A stretch of DNA of 64,000 nt, from assembly GCA_037481615.1 (NCBI GenBank), contig JBBFLI010000003.1; one strand, given 5' to 3'. Shown here piece by piece: positions 1 through 9,267 of this stretch. Under the pieces are notes generated by a model. That model saw nothing but the letters and a program-made list of their open reading frames with translations, was not told the origin of the DNA and did not search any database. The stretch comes from SpSt-501 sp037481615. Its GTDB lineage: Bacteria > Desulfobacterota > Desulfobacteria > Desulfobacterales > SpSt-501. Both the position numbers and the translations under genes were made by a program. Each line of letters opens with the position of its first letter. Positions within the stretch are counted from its first letter, which is position 1.

Positions 1-1469
1 ACGGGGACGAGGGTCACGGCGAGGATCGTCGCCGCGGCCATGGCGAAGGTCTTGGTGAAGGCGAGCGGCCGGAAGAGCCTTCCCTCCTGGGCCTCGAGGA
101 GGAAGACCGGGGCGAAGGAGACGAGGATGATGAGGAGCGCAAAGAAGAGACCGCGGCCCACCTGCCGGCAGGAGCGGACGAGGGTCTCCCGGCGGGAACC
201 CGTGCCGCCTTCCTCGGCGAGCCGGCGCACGCCGTTTTCCACCATGACGATCGCCGCGTCCACGAGAACGCCGATCGAGAGCGCGATCCCGCCGAGGGAC
301 ATGATGTTCGAGGGGATGCCGAGCAGCATCATCGGGATGAAGGAGACCGCGACCGCGACCGGGAGCGCCAGGATCGGGACGAGCGCCGAGCGGACATGGA
401 AGAGAAAGAGGATCACGACCCAGCTCACCGCGGCGATCTCGGTCAGCAGCGTCTTCTGGAGCGTGCCGATCGCGAGCAGGATCAGCTCCGAGCGGTCGTA
501 GGTGGGGACGATCCGCACCCCCTCGGGGAGCCCCGGGGCGATCTCCGTGATCTTCTCCTTGACCGCGTCGATGACGCGGAGCGCGTTCTCGCCGTGGCGC
601 ATGATTACGATCCCGCCCACCCCCTCGCCGCGCCCGTCGAGTTCCACGAGGCCGCGGCGGATGTCGGGGCCGAGGGCGACCTGGGCCACATCCCCCAAGA
701 GAACGGGGGTCCCGCCGCGCGAAGCCACCACGATCCTGCGGAGGTCCTCGACGCCGCGGAGGTAGCCGCGGCCGCGGACCATGTACTCGCGGCCGCCCAT
801 CTCGAGCACGCGCCCCTCGACATCGCGGTTGGAGAGGCGGATGCGCTCCATCACCTCACGGATCGAGATCCCGTAGGCCGAAAGCCGCTGCGGATCGACG
901 TTCACCTGGTACTGGCGGACGAAGCCTCCGACGCTCGCCACCTCGGCGACCCCCGGCACACTCGCCAGCGCGTAGCGGAGGTGCCAGTCCTGGAGCGCCC
1001 GCAGTTCGCCCAGATCCCGCCGGCCGCTCTCGTCGACGAGCGCGTAGGTGAAGACCCAGCCCACTCCGCTCGCGTCGGGGCCGAGGGCGGGCGAGGCGCC
1101 TTCGGGCAGGCGGCGCGCGATCTGCTGCAGGTATTCGAGAACCCGCGAGCGGGCCCAGTAGATGTCGGTGCCGTCCTCGAAGATCGCGTAGACATAGGAG
1201 TAGCCGAAATCGGAGAGGCCGCGCACGGTCTTGACCCGCGGGGCCGACAAGAGGGCGGTGACGATCGGGTAGGTGACCTGATCCTCGACCAGGTCCGGGC
1301 TGCGGCCCTCCCAGGGGGTGTAGACGATCACCTGGACATCGGAGATGTCCGGGATGGCATCGAGGGGGATGTGCCGCAGGCTGTAGACGCCGGCCAGGGT
1401 GGCGAGCAGCACGACGGCGAAGACGAGAAAGCGGTTGCGCGCGCAGCGCTCGATCAGGGTCTCGATCAT
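1..1469 (-). CDS. cusA: CusA-type heavy-metal RND efflux pump, N-terminal part
   Basis: Inner-membrane, proton-driven pump of a tripartite metal efflux system. It would export monovalent copper or silver through the adaptor and outer-membrane channel encoded just upstream on the same strand. Only residues 1 to about 489 are in the window; the rest lies beyond base 1. The N terminus (MIETLIERCARNRF followed by a hydrophobic helix at 14-31) is typical, and the second membrane block starts near residue 340. The helix around 390-408 reads GGIALSIGVLVDAAIVMVEN, which resembles the CusA subgroup more than the divalent-cation CzcA subgroup. Metal-binding methionines of the porter domain cannot be judged from this part. 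The start lies 28 bases after the adaptor stop, so the genes are probably one operon. Confidence 0.93.
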   Translation of the reverse strand, partial: MIETLIERCARNRFLVFAVVLLATLAGVYSLRHIPLDAIPDISDVQVIVYTPWEGRSPDLVEDQVTYPIVTALLSAPRVKTVRGLSDFGYSYVYAIFEDGTDIYWARSRVLEYLQQIARRLPEGASPALGPDASGVGWVFTYALVDESGRRDLGELRALQDWHLRYALASVPGVAEVASVGGFVRQYQVNVDPQRLSAYGISIREVMERIRLSNRDVEGRVLEMGGREYMVRGRGYLRGVEDLRRIVVASRGGTPVLLGDVAQVALGPDIRRGLVELDGRGEGVGGIVIMRHGENALRVIDAVKEKITEIAPGLPEGVRIVPTYDRSELILLAIGTLQKTLLTEIAAVSWVVILFLFHVRSALVPILALPVAVAVSFIPMMLLGIPSNIMSLGGIALSIGVLVDAAIVMVENGVRRLAEEGGTGSRRETLVRSCRQVGRGLFFALLIILVSFAPVFLLEAQEGRLFRPLAFTKTFAMAAATILAVTLVP

Positions 1470-1497
1470 GGAGGTCACCCCCGTCTGCCGCGGGCGC

Positions 1498-2700
1498 TCA
1501 GTGCGGGTGCCCGCCGCCCAGGGCCTCGCGCAGCCGCGACTCCGAGTCGATCAGGAAGTTCGCGCTCGTGACCACGCGTTCGCCCGCGGCAAGCCCCTCG
1601 AGCACCTCGAAGTATTCCCCGGCGCGGGCTCCCAGCCGCACCTCGCGGGGCTCGAGAAAGCCCTCCGCCGCCTCTACGAGGACGATGCGGCGCAACCCGG
1701 AGTCGATCACCGCGCTTTCGGGCACGGCGAGCCGCCGGCCGAGAGAGACGGCGATTTCGACCTCGGTGAACATCCCGGGTTTGAGCAGGCGCCGCGGGTT
1801 GGGGAACTCGTAGCGCACGCGGACGGTGCGGGTCCGGGGGTCGAGGGTGGGGTCGACATACGCGGCCCGGGCGGTGAAGCGCTCCCCCGGCGTGGCGGAA
1901 AGCCGGACGACCGCTTCCTGGCCCGGCCGCACCATGGGAAGATCGTTTTCGTAGACCTCGGCGATCAGCCAGACGACGGAGAGATCGACGATCTGGAACA
2001 ACTGCGTTCCCGCCTCCACGAATTGGCCGCGGGCGACCCGCTTCTCCAGAACGTAACCCTCGAAGGGGCTCCGGAGGGGGATGGCCGTCTCGGCCCGGCC
2101 CCGCTCCTCGAGACGGCGGATCTCGGGTTCGGAGACGCCCCACAGCAGCAGGCGCCGCCGGGCCGCGGCGGCCAGCTCCCTTCCCGTTTCGGCGACCTCG
2201 GGGAAGGGGCTCCGCCTCCCGTCCCGCTCGGCCCGCAGGGCGAGGAGATACTCCTCCTGCGCGGCGACGAGATCCGGGCTGTAGAGCGACAACAGCGGCT
2301 CGCCCCGGCGCACGAAACGGCCGGTGAAATCGGCGTGCAGCGCCTCGACCCAGCCGCCGATCCGCGGGGAGACGACCGCGATGCGCCTCTCGTCGGCCTC
2401 GATGCGGCCGACGGTGCGGATCGTCTTCTGGAGAGGCCGGGTTTCGACCGTGCCGAAGCGGATGCCGATCCGTCTGCCGACCTCAGGGGCGAGCTCGACC
2501 GCCCCCGGCGGGATCTCGCGCGCCTTGCCTTCGCGGCGAACCTGATCGAGGCTCAGCCCCTTGAGCATCTCGAGGTCGTCCGGGGGGGCAGCCGCGGCCG
2601 AAGCGGCCGGCGCCGTCCCGTGCGCATGCGGACTGCGGGCGGGCGGGGGGGCGGTGAAGATCAGGCCGAGGGCCAAGAGGACGGCGACCGAGGCGTTCAT
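1498..2700 (-). CDS. cusB: RND efflux periplasmic adaptor, CusB-like
   Basis: Membrane-fusion protein of about 400 residues that links the inner-membrane pump to the outer-membrane channel. A signal peptide occupies about residues 1-22, followed by a short His/Ala/Pro-rich linker and then the CusB-type start of the mature domain. The barrel-sandwich half-motifs, the helical hairpin and the beta-barrel with the RTRTVRVRYEFPNP segment appear in the expected order. The protein ends in GGGHPH; whether the histidines bind metal is unknown. Its start codon overlaps the stop of the outer-membrane protein gene by four bases (ATGA), which indicates translational coupling. Confidence 0.92.
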   Translation of the reverse strand: MNASVAVLLALGLIFTAPPPARSPHAHGTAPAASAAAAPPDDLEMLKGLSLDQVRREGKAREIPPGAVELAPEVGRRIGIRFGTVETRPLQKTIRTVGRIEADERRIAVVSPRIGGWVEALHADFTGRFVRRGEPLLSLYSPDLVAAQEEYLLALRAERDGRRSPFPEVAETGRELAAAARRRLLLWGVSEPEIRRLEERGRAETAIPLRSPFEGYVLEKRVARGQFVEAGTQLFQIVDLSVVWLIAEVYENDLPMVRPGQEAVVRLSATPGERFTARAAYVDPTLDPRTRTVRVRYEFPNPRRLLKPGMFTEVEIAVSLGRRLAVPESAVIDSGLRRIVLVEAAEGFLEPREVRLGARAGEYFEVLEGLAAGERVVTSANFLIDSESRLREALGGGHPH

Positions 2701-3962
2701 TTCGACCTCCCGGGGACGAGCGGCCCGCCGATCGCGGCCTCCAGCGCGGCGATCGCCTTGCCGTGCTCGGTCAAGGCCTCGTGGTAGTCGAGCTCGAGCC
2801 GGTAGAGCCGCATGCGGACCTCCACGACCTCGGCGAAACCGGTGCGGTCGACGCGGTAGGCGCTGAAGGTCGATTCCAGCCGCAGCTGCGCCTGGGGAAG
2901 GATCCCCGAACGGAAGAGCGCGATGCGGCGCTCGAACGACCGCAAGCGGGCTTCGAGCCGGGCGATCCGGGCGAAGAGCTCGTTTTGGGCGGCCGCCAGA
3001 CGGGATTCGGCGGCGCGCACGAGGGCGAGCTCCTCGGCCACGCGGCGCCCCTGCTTGGAGCCGTAGTAGATCGGGACGTTCATCTCGACCATGCCGCTCA
3101 GCATGTCGAGGCGGTCGTCCCGCTGGCCGTAGGCGAACTTGAGCGTGAAATCGGGGAGAGCCTCGCGCCGGGCGCGCTCGAGCTCGGCCCGGCGGGCGAG
3201 CACGGCGAGCCGGAGCGCACGCAGGCCCGGGTTCTCCGCGGTCGCGCGCCCGCGCAGCTCCTCGAGCGCAAGCGGCGGGGGCGCGAAGGGCGGGTCGAGC
3301 GGCCGTCCCCAGGGCCCGTCGGGCGGGCGGTCGAGGAGCTCGGCGAGCCGCGCTTCGGCCGCCGTCTTCTGCGCCTCGAGGCGGAGCAGCTCATCGGCCA
3401 TCCCGGTGATCTCGAGCTCCGTCCGCAGCAGCTCCTCCTGCCGCCCGCGGCCCACGGCATAGCGGGCGCGGCCGATCCGGGCGAGTTCCTCGAGCAGCTC
3501 CCGGTTGCGCCGCGCCACCTCGAGCGCGCGGTGAGCGTGGGAGAGCTCGTAAAAGGCCTCCTTCACCTCGGCCGCCACGCGGTTCGCCGTCTCCTCGGCC
3601 TCGGCACGGGCGGCCTGGGCCTCGAGCTCCGCCGCATCCACCGCCGCCCGGAGCTTTCCCGGGAAGGGAAACTTCTGCGCCAGGGAAAGCTCCTTGGCGG
3701 TCATGTCCTCCTCGTCCAGGTCGAGGTTCCGCGGCACGTTGAGAATCCCGAGGCCGATCATGGGGTCTTCGAGCGCCCCGGCCTGCGGGACCCGCTCGCG
3801 CAGGGCGCTCTCGCGCTCGCGTGCGGCGCGGATCCCGGGGTTGCGGGACACCGCCTCGCGCACCAAGGATTCGATTTCGAGGTCGGCGGCGGCGGCCGGG
3901 CAGAGGAGCGCGCCGACTGCGCCGAGCCACAAGCAGAAGGCTAATCCCGCCCGTTTGGCCAT
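2697..3962 (-). CDS. TolC-family outer-membrane efflux channel (CusC-like)
   Basis: Outer-membrane channel subunit of the metal efflux system, 421 residues. The ATG at 3962 is preferred over an in-frame start 26 codons upstream because a signal peptide follows it directly (MAKRAGLAFCLWLGAVGALL, cleavage near residue 26) and a GGGGGGA ribosome site precedes it. The mature part is rich in Ala, Arg, Glu and Leu with long helical stretches, as in the two repeated OEP domains of TolC proteins. There is no lipobox cysteine, unlike E. coli CusC. It is the first gene of the operon. No clear metal-responsive operator was seen upstream. Confidence 0.9.
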   Translation of the reverse strand: MAKRAGLAFCLWLGAVGALLCPAAAADLEIESLVREAVSRNPGIRAARERESALRERVPQAGALEDPMIGLGILNVPRNLDLDEEDMTAKELSLAQKFPFPGKLRAAVDAAELEAQAARAEAEETANRVAAEVKEAFYELSHAHRALEVARRNRELLEELARIGRARYAVGRGRQEELLRTELEITGMADELLRLEAQKTAAEARLAELLDRPPDGPWGRPLDPPFAPPPLALEELRGRATAENPGLRALRLAVLARRAELERARREALPDFTLKFAYGQRDDRLDMLSGMVEMNVPIYYGSKQGRRVAEELALVRAAESRLAAAQNELFARIARLEARLRSFERRIALFRSGILPQAQLRLESTFSAYRVDRTGFAEVVEVRMRLYRLELDYHEALTEHGKAIAALEAAIGGPLVPGRSK

Positions 3963-4076
3963 TTTCCCCCCCGTTGTCCGGGGCTCGAGGAACCGGATCA
4001 AAGTTCCTACGGAGCGTAATACCGGGCGGCCCGATGTCAAACCGGCGGCCGGCGAAAAGAGCGGAGGCGCTGAGCC

Positions 4077-5033
4077 TCAGGAGCCGTTTTGCTTTTCGGT
4101 CGGCGGGATGGAGAGGTAGATCAGGCGCTTCATCTCGCGGCGGCCGTGGGTCACGGTGTCGAGGACGAAGCCGCAGGCGAGGCTCAGAAAGGCGAGGATC
4201 ATGAGGCCGGTCGAGAGGATGGCGGTCGGGAAACGGGGGACGAGGCCCGTTTCGAGGTAGGTGACGACGATCGGGACGGCGAGGGCGATCGAGGCGAGCG
4301 AGAGCACGGCGGCGATGATCGAAAAGAAGGCGAGCGGCCGCTCCTCCTTGAACAGGTCGAGGATCATCATCAGGATGCGGAAGCCGTCGCGGTAAGTGCG
4401 GAGCTTGCTCGCCGTGCCCGCGGCCCGGGCGCGGTAGGGGGTGGCGACCTCGGCGGTCGGCATGCGCAGCTCGAGGGCGTGCACGGAGAGCTCGGTTTCG
4501 ATCTCGAAGCCCGTCGAGAGCGCGGGGAAGGATTTGACGAAGCGCCGCGAGAAGACGCGGTAGCCGGAGAGGATGTCGCTGAAGCTGCGGCCGAAGCAGA
4601 GGCCGAGAAAGCCCGTGAGGAGATCGTTTCCCAGCCGGTGCCCGGGCCGGAAGGCCGCCCCCTCGTAGTTGGAGAGCCGGGACCCGACCACCATGTCGAG
4701 GCGCTCCGCGAGGAGCGTTTCGATCATGGCCGGGGCGCTCTTCGCGTCATAGGTCCCGTCCCCGTCGGCGAGGACGTAGATGTCGGCCTCGACGTCGGCG
4801 AACATGCGGCGCACGACGTGTCCCTTGCCCTGGCGGGTCTCGCGGCGCACGACGGCGCCGGCCGCGGCGGCGACTTCGGCCGTGCGGTCGGTCGAGTTGT
4901 TGTCGTAGACGTAGATTTCGGCCTCGGGCAGGGCGCGGCGGAAATCCTGCACCACCTGCGCGATCGCCGCCTCCTCGTTGTAGCAGGGAAGGATCACGGC
5001 CGTGCGCAGCGCCGGAAGGCGGTCGCGGTCCAT
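4077..5033 (-). CDS. Family 2 glycosyltransferase with C-terminal membrane helices
   Basis: Probable polyprenyl-phosphate or lipid-linked sugar transferase of 318 residues, similar in architecture to ArnC/DPM1-type enzymes. The GT-A nucleotide-binding start ILPCYNEE lies at residues 14-21, DNNSTDRT at 44-51, and the metal-binding DGDGTYD at 90-96. Two hydrophobic segments near 231-262 and 270-302 anchor it in the inner membrane. An AAGGGAGG ribosome site sits eight bases before the ATG. It follows the membrane protein gene upstream by only 15 bases, suggesting that both act in the same cell-surface glycan or lipid modification. The sugar and acceptor cannot be told from sequence. Confidence 0.9.
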   Translation of the reverse strand: MDRDRLPALRTAVILPCYNEEAAIAQVVQDFRRALPEAEIYVYDNNSTDRTAEVAAAAGAVVRRETRQGKGHVVRRMFADVEADIYVLADGDGTYDAKSAPAMIETLLAERLDMVVGSRLSNYEGAAFRPGHRLGNDLLTGFLGLCFGRSFSDILSGYRVFSRRFVKSFPALSTGFEIETELSVHALELRMPTAEVATPYRARAAGTASKLRTYRDGFRILMMILDLFKEERPLAFFSIIAAVLSLASIALAVPIVVTYLETGLVPRFPTAILSTGLMILAFLSLACGFVLDTVTHGRREMKRLIYLSIPPTEKQNGS

Positions 5034-5048
5034 GGGATGGGCCTCCCT

Positions 5049-6650
5049 TCAACGGGTCGCCCGCCGGCACACCCGGCAGAGAAAGAAGGGGTGCTCCGGC
5101 TGGGGTTCGATTCCGGGGACGAAGCCCTGGCAGGAGTCACGGTCCAGCTCGAGGCCGTAGAACTCGAGGGCGTGCAACGCGTGCCACTCCTCGTAGATGC
5201 GATAGAGCAGGAGCAGCGGCCCCTCGTGTTCCGCGACCGCGCGCATCATCAGGCGGTCGGTTTCGTTCAACCGGGGCGAGGGCCCGGTCACGAAGCCCTG
5301 GATGCGCAGAAAGCGCGCCTCCGGGGGAAAGGAAGGGATCAGGTAGCCGACCGGGTCGTGCCCCGTCACGAGAACAATCGCCCCCCGCTCGGCGGCAAGC
5401 GGCGGAAGCGTGATGTCGAAGTAGTCCTCCGTCCAGGGTCTCCTTCCCCAGTGGCCGGGTTCCAGGGTGATCCCAAGGAAGGCGACCGCGGCGAGCGCGG
5501 CGGCCCTGAGCCGCCGGGGGCTGCGGAGGAGCCGGGCCAGCAGGAAATAGATCGTGAGCGGGGCCAGGTACTCGCAGACGACCGCGTAGCGGTAGACGGA
5601 GAAGAGCTTCATCCACAGGAGAAAGGAGACGACGAAGAAGGTGATGAAGAACCCCGTGAGCCCGGCGGGGGGGCGGACGCCTTCAGGAGCGGCTTTCGCC
5701 CTGCGCATCCGCCGGAGGCCTTCCCCGATCGCTGCGGCGACCAGAAGGACATAGATCAGGGGGAAGCGCAGGTCGCGGAAGCCCACCTCGCCCACGCGGC
5801 TGGGCTCCACGTTGAACCAGAAGGGGAACAGGAGCCACATCGCCGGGCCGCGCGGAATGAAGCGCTCGTCGCGGTAGGAGCCCTCCGCCCCCCACGGGGA
5901 GCGGAACCACTCGTTGAAGTAGGGGAAGACGGGGTTTTCGAACCGCCGCCACATCTCGAGCATCCAGAAGCCGCCGGTCGCCGCGATCCCGGCGAGAACC
6001 CCCACCCCGAAGAGAAAGGCGAGGGTGAAGCGTCTCCGGAAGGGGAAGGGCAAGGCGAAGAGCGCGACGCACAGGCCCACGCAGTAAACGGCGAAGGGAA
6101 GCTTCACGCCGCAGGCCGATCCGGCGAGCGCCCCGGCCGCGAGCGCAACCGGGACGCCGCGCCCGAGGGGTCCCCCCAGCCGCTCCCGGAAGCGCACGAG
6201 CAGCAGGACCGCCCCGAGCACGGGCAGGCTCACAACGGTGTCGCCGAAGCTCGTCCCGATCTCGGCGAGGTGGATCATGCCGAGCATCGCCCCCGCGGTC
6301 AGCGCGAGGCAGAACCAGCGGGCGTGCGCCGAATCCGCGGGGTCGATCGCCCGCCGGGTGACGGCGTAGATGAGCCAGGCGTTCAGGCCGGGGAGAAAAC
6401 CCAGCAGAAAGCCGACCGCCCGCGGCGGCAGGCCGGTCACGGCATGGTAGAAGGGAATGTAGAGCAGGGGATTGTAGTAGGTGGCCACGTGGGCGACGGC
6501 GACGTCATGGCCCAGGCGGTCGAAGAGAAAGGCGAAGGGATTGTAGTAATGGTAGTTCCGCAGGTCCCAGGAGATGTCCTGGCCGAGTCCGAGGATCGAG
6601 GCCCCGAAGGCGAAAGGGGTGAGGAAGAGCAGGATGCGGATTGCGGTCAT
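5049..6650 (-). CDS. Polytopic membrane protein, possible GT-C-type glycosyltransferase
   Basis: A 533-residue integral membrane protein with roughly ten hydrophobic segments and a mostly soluble C-terminal portion. Near the N terminus, facing an expected periplasmic loop, is an acidic/aromatic motif (DISWDLRNYHYYNP, about residues 25-38). Such placement is common in GT-C glycosyltransferases that use lipid-linked sugars, but the exact family was not recognised. It is cotranscribed with the family 2 glycosyltransferase downstream, which could supply a polyprenyl-phosphate sugar donor. The C terminus carries two CxxC-like cysteines (FLCRVCRR) of unknown role. Confidence 0.75.
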   Translation of the reverse strand: MTAIRILLFLTPFAFGASILGLGQDISWDLRNYHYYNPFAFLFDRLGHDVAVAHVATYYNPLLYIPFYHAVTGLPPRAVGFLLGFLPGLNAWLIYAVTRRAIDPADSAHARWFCLALTAGAMLGMIHLAEIGTSFGDTVVSLPVLGAVLLLVRFRERLGGPLGRGVPVALAAGALAGSACGVKLPFAVYCVGLCVALFALPFPFRRRFTLAFLFGVGVLAGIAATGGFWMLEMWRRFENPVFPYFNEWFRSPWGAEGSYRDERFIPRGPAMWLLFPFWFNVEPSRVGEVGFRDLRFPLIYVLLVAAAIGEGLRRMRRAKAAPEGVRPPAGLTGFFITFFVVSFLLWMKLFSVYRYAVVCEYLAPLTIYFLLARLLRSPRRLRAAALAAVAFLGITLEPGHWGRRPWTEDYFDITLPPLAAERGAIVLVTGHDPVGYLIPSFPPEARFLRIQGFVTGPSPRLNETDRLMMRAVAEHEGPLLLLYRIYEEWHALHALEFYGLELDRDSCQGFVPGIEPQPEHPFFLCRVCRRATR

Positions 6651-6722
6651 GGGGTCGCCCGGAGAGAACGGGACTCCCCCATAGCCCAGAGCCCGAACGC
6701 TGTCAAACGGCGGATGGCGGTC

Positions 6723-6938
6723 TCAGGCGCAGGCGGCCGCCGCCAGGCCCGGCGCGGAGGTGACGAGGTCTTCTTCCGTCCGCGGGCAGCGGGAACAGTC
6801 GAGGGCGAAATTCGCCGCCGCCGCCGCACCCAGGCACTCGCGGTAAAGCGGGCAGCCCACCTCGCGCGGCGGGGGGTCTTCCTCGAGCTGCGGGGTGAGC
6901 CGCAGAAACTGGGGCCCGAAGTCGCTTCTGGTCTTCAC
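6723..6938 (-). CDS. Small cysteine-containing hypothetical protein
   Basis: A 71-residue protein not assigned to a family. It starts with GTG, preceded at five bases by GGGAGGA, which is a convincing ribosome site and the main reason to call it. Four of its five cysteines lie in two pairs, CPLYREC and CSRC, an arrangement that could bind a metal or Fe-S cluster. There is no signal peptide or membrane segment. It lies between the membrane-protein/glycosyltransferase pair and another small protein on the same strand, without a tight operon link. Confidence 0.6.
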   Translation of the reverse strand: MKTRSDFGPQFLRLTPQLEEDPPPREVGCPLYRECLGAAAAANFALDCSRCPRTEEDLVTSAPGLAAAACA

Positions 6939-7028
6939 GGGGTCCTCCCGGAAGGGCGGATGAACCTTCTGCTCCGGTGTATCGCCCTTCCGGGGAATCC
7001 CCTTGAGAGGCTTTTCCTTTCCCTCCGC

Positions 7029-7211
7029 TCAGCAGGTGCCCAGGCGGCAGGATCCCCCCTTTTTCCCGGAGAGGATCCCGCAGGGGATACCGAACGCGTA
7101 GGCGGCGACGGCGCCCGTCGCGAGAACGAGGAGCGCATAGGGGATGAAGAGGTTGACCGCCGTGAACACGGTCAGAACGACGACCGCGGAAACCGCGCAG
7201 ATCGCTTTCAT
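7029..7211 (-). CDS. Small single-pass membrane protein
   Basis: A 60-residue hydrophobic protein. The ATG at 7211 is preferred over a start 20 codons upstream because GGAGGG lies just ahead of it and the sequence then opens directly with a membrane segment (MKAICAVSAVVVLTVFTAVN, continuing to about residue 42). The short tail is basic and ends CRLGTC. A cysteine after the hydrophobic stretch and two at the tail might form a disulfide or bind metal. No family was recognised; the gene may be cotranscribed with the small cysteine protein downstream. Confidence 0.55.
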   Translation of the reverse strand: MKAICAVSAVVVLTVFTAVNLFIPYALLVLATGAVAAYAFGIPCGILSGKKGGSCRLGTC

Positions 7212-7732
7212 GGGAAGCCCTCCCGTTCGGTTGGGTTTGCTCCACTCTAAGCACGGGAAGGCGCGGGGCAAGACCGCAACCGCCGGCTCAACCCCTCACG
7301 CCCAGGGCGGACCGGGGGGCGGAGGCGGCCGGGCGGCGGTCGCGGTGGAAGGGGCCGCTCGAGATCAGACGGCCGGCCGTGGCGCGGTTGCAGGCCACGG
7401 CGCCGTTCCATGAGGACCGCCATGCGCAACAAGGCCTTCCCTTCCCCATCCTGCAGGGGGGGGTCATCGGGTCCCCGAAGAAGAGGGGGGATCGAGAGCG
7501 CCGCCGCCGATCATCGCCCCGAGTTGCTGACCGCCGCCCCGGGGCCCGTTTTTCAGAAGCCGAAACCACAGGGGCAGATCTCGCCGGGGTCCTCCCCGTC
7601 GCCCGGAGCGCATGGCGCGCGGGGGGGCGCGGTTGAAGCGGACATGGCCATCGGGTCTTTCGATCGCACGTCGCGGGCGACGAGCCCGATAGGCGGCTCG
7701 CTCCGCAAGAACAGACGCGGCAGGGCGGCGGT
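7212..7732. other. Intergenic stretch without a supported gene
   Basis: About 520 bases between the small membrane protein (start at 7211) and the end of the histidine phosphatase gene (7733). Short open frames exist on both strands, but none has a ribosome site with a protein-like composition; they are Arg/Pro-rich as expected of antisense or random GC-rich frames. No repeat, tRNA or terminator was recognised. It could be a decayed gene. Confidence 0.5.
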
Positions 7733-8311
7733 TCAGGGCCTGACGGGGTCCAGCCGAAAGAGGCTTTCGATCGTCCCTTGCGGGGAAAGCTTCACGAGGA
7801 CCATCTCCCCCGGCGCCGGGACGACCCCCGTGAAGGCCGTGATGTTCACCTGGTGGGTGACGAGGACGAGGTTGCCGGGGCCGGGGGGGTGTTCGCCGAG
7901 AAGCTGCCTCAGGGCTGCCGTCTTTTCCCCCTCCCGGGCGGGGTTCGCGAAAAAGGAATCGAGCGCCGGGTGGGCCTGGTAATCCCCGAACGCCAGTGCC
8001 GCCGTCTCCCGGCAGCGGCACCAGCGGCTGGAGAAGACCCGGTCCCGGGGGATGCCGCGGCGGCGGAAGGCCTCCCCGATCGCGCGCGCCTGGTCCCGCC
8101 CCTCGGCCGAGAGGTTTCTCTGGGTGCGGCAATCCCCGAGCCGGAAACCCGGCGGGTCGCCCGTTCCCGGAGCGAGGGCGTGTCGCAACAGGACCACCCG
8201 GCCTCCCTGCCGGAGCGCCTCCCAGGCGGCCTCGTCGGCGCGCAGGGCGGGGCTCCAGAGGAGAACGGCGGCCGACGCAAGAAGAACCGCGGCCCGATTC
8301 GCGATTGACAC
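7733..8311 (-). CDS. Exported histidine phosphatase-family protein
   Basis: Histidine phosphatase superfamily (branch 1) protein of 192 residues. A GTG at 8311 is chosen because AGGGAG precedes it and a signal peptide follows at once (about residues 5-25, ending PALRADE); an upstream TTG would place a charged, disordered leader before the signal. The catalytic loop reads LLRHALAP with the phosphate-accepting His at residue 44, and the second active-site His is in LVTHQVN. The second residue of the usual RHG triad is kept while Gly is replaced by Ala. The substrate is unknown; it is likely periplasmic. It is divergent from the alpha/beta hydrolase gene. Confidence 0.8.
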   Translation of the reverse strand: MSIANRAAVLLASAAVLLWSPALRADEAAWEALRQGGRVVLLRHALAPGTGDPPGFRLGDCRTQRNLSAEGRDQARAIGEAFRRRGIPRDRVFSSRWCRCRETAALAFGDYQAHPALDSFFANPAREGEKTAALRQLLGEHPPGPGNLVLVTHQVNITAFTGVVPAPGEMVLVKLSPQGTIESLFRLDPVRP

Positions 8312-8424
8312 CGTTTGTGCTCCCTGCTTAGCTGGGGTTCGGGGGCGACGCAGCCCCGGCCGCTCCGCGTCCCCGGCGGGTGAAGAAGGTAACCGCTCTT
8401 TCTGGGGCGGCAAGGGGGGGCTTC

Positions 8425-9267
8425 ATGCTCCAGGCGCTGAAAATCTTGCTGCTCCTCTACGTGGGGTGGTGCCTCGTCCTGTTTGCGCTCCAGCGCCACG
8501 TGCTCTTCCCCCGCTGGGCGATTCCCGCGCCCGGCGAGCCGGCGCTCGCGGGGCGCGGGATCGAGCGCTGGTGGCTTCCCGCCTCCTTCGGCCGGGTCGA
8601 GGCCTGGTACCTTCCCCCGCCGGCAGACGCGGAGCCGGCCCCCGCGATCCTCTTTGCCCACGGAAACGGCGAGCTGATCGACTTCTGGCCCGAAACGCTC
8701 GGCCGACTCCGGGATCTCGGGCTGGCGCTTCTGCTCGTCGAATACCCCGGCTACGGGCGCTCGGAGGGCTCCCCCTCGCAGCGACGGATCGCCGAGGCCT
8801 TCGATCTCGCCTACGACCGGCTCGCCTCGCGGCCCGAGGTCGACCGCCGCCGCATCGTGTTTCTGGGCCGCTCGCTCGGCGGCGGGGCGGTCGGCGACCT
8901 CTCGTTGCGGCGTCCGGCCGCAGCCCTCGTCCTGCTCTCCAGTTTCACGAGTGTCCGGGCCTTCGCCGTGCGCTACCTCGCCCCGCCCCTGCTCATCCGC
9001 GACCCCTTCGACAACCTCGCCGCGCTCGCGCGCTACCCCGGCCCCGTGCTCATCCTGCACGGAAGGAACGACGAGATCGTGCCCTTCGGCCACGCCGAAA
9101 AACTCCGCGGCGCCGCCCGCCGCGCGACGCTCGTCGCCTACGAGGCCGGCCACAACGACTGCCCGCCCGACTGGGAGCGCTTGGTCCGGGACGTCGAAGG
9201 CTTCCTCCGCAAGGAACGCATCCTGACGGGGGCGGGTCGACCGCGGCAAGAAAAGAGCGCCCCATGA
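8425..9267 (+). CDS. Alpha/beta hydrolase, membrane-anchored (BEM46/ABHD-like)
   Basis: Serine hydrolase of 280 residues. The ATG at 8425 follows a G-rich ribosome site and is followed by a hydrophobic N-terminal anchor (residues 4-22). The oxyanion region FAHGNGE, the nucleophile elbow GRSLGG, the acid in GRNDEIVP and the catalytic His in AGHND appear in family order, giving a complete Ser-Asp-His triad. Proteins of this type are usually esterases or lipases of unknown natural substrate. The gene overlaps the next phosphatase gene by four bases (ATGA). Confidence 0.88.
   Translation: MLQALKILLLLYVGWCLVLFALQRHVLFPRWAIPAPGEPALAGRGIERWWLPASFGRVEAWYLPPPADAEPAPAILFAHGNGELIDFWPETLGRLRDLGLALLLVEYPGYGRSEGSPSQRRIAEAFDLAYDRLASRPEVDRRRIVFLGRSLGGGAVGDLSLRRPAAALVLLSSFTSVRAFAVRYLAPPLLIRDPFDNLAALARYPGPVLILHGRNDEIVPFGHAEKLRGAARRATLVAYEAGHNDCPPDWERLVRDVEGFLRKERILTGAGRPRQEKSAP

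Noticed and set aside
4089..7250. A 1053-codon open frame on the plus strand
   Set aside because: Antisense to the glycosyltransferase and membrane protein genes; composition is Glu/Gly/Arg-rich as expected of a GC-rich shadow frame and has no ribosome site or motif.
7288..7569. A 93-codon minus-strand frame in the intergenic stretch
   Set aside because: No family resemblance, no ribosome site, Arg/Pro-rich composition.
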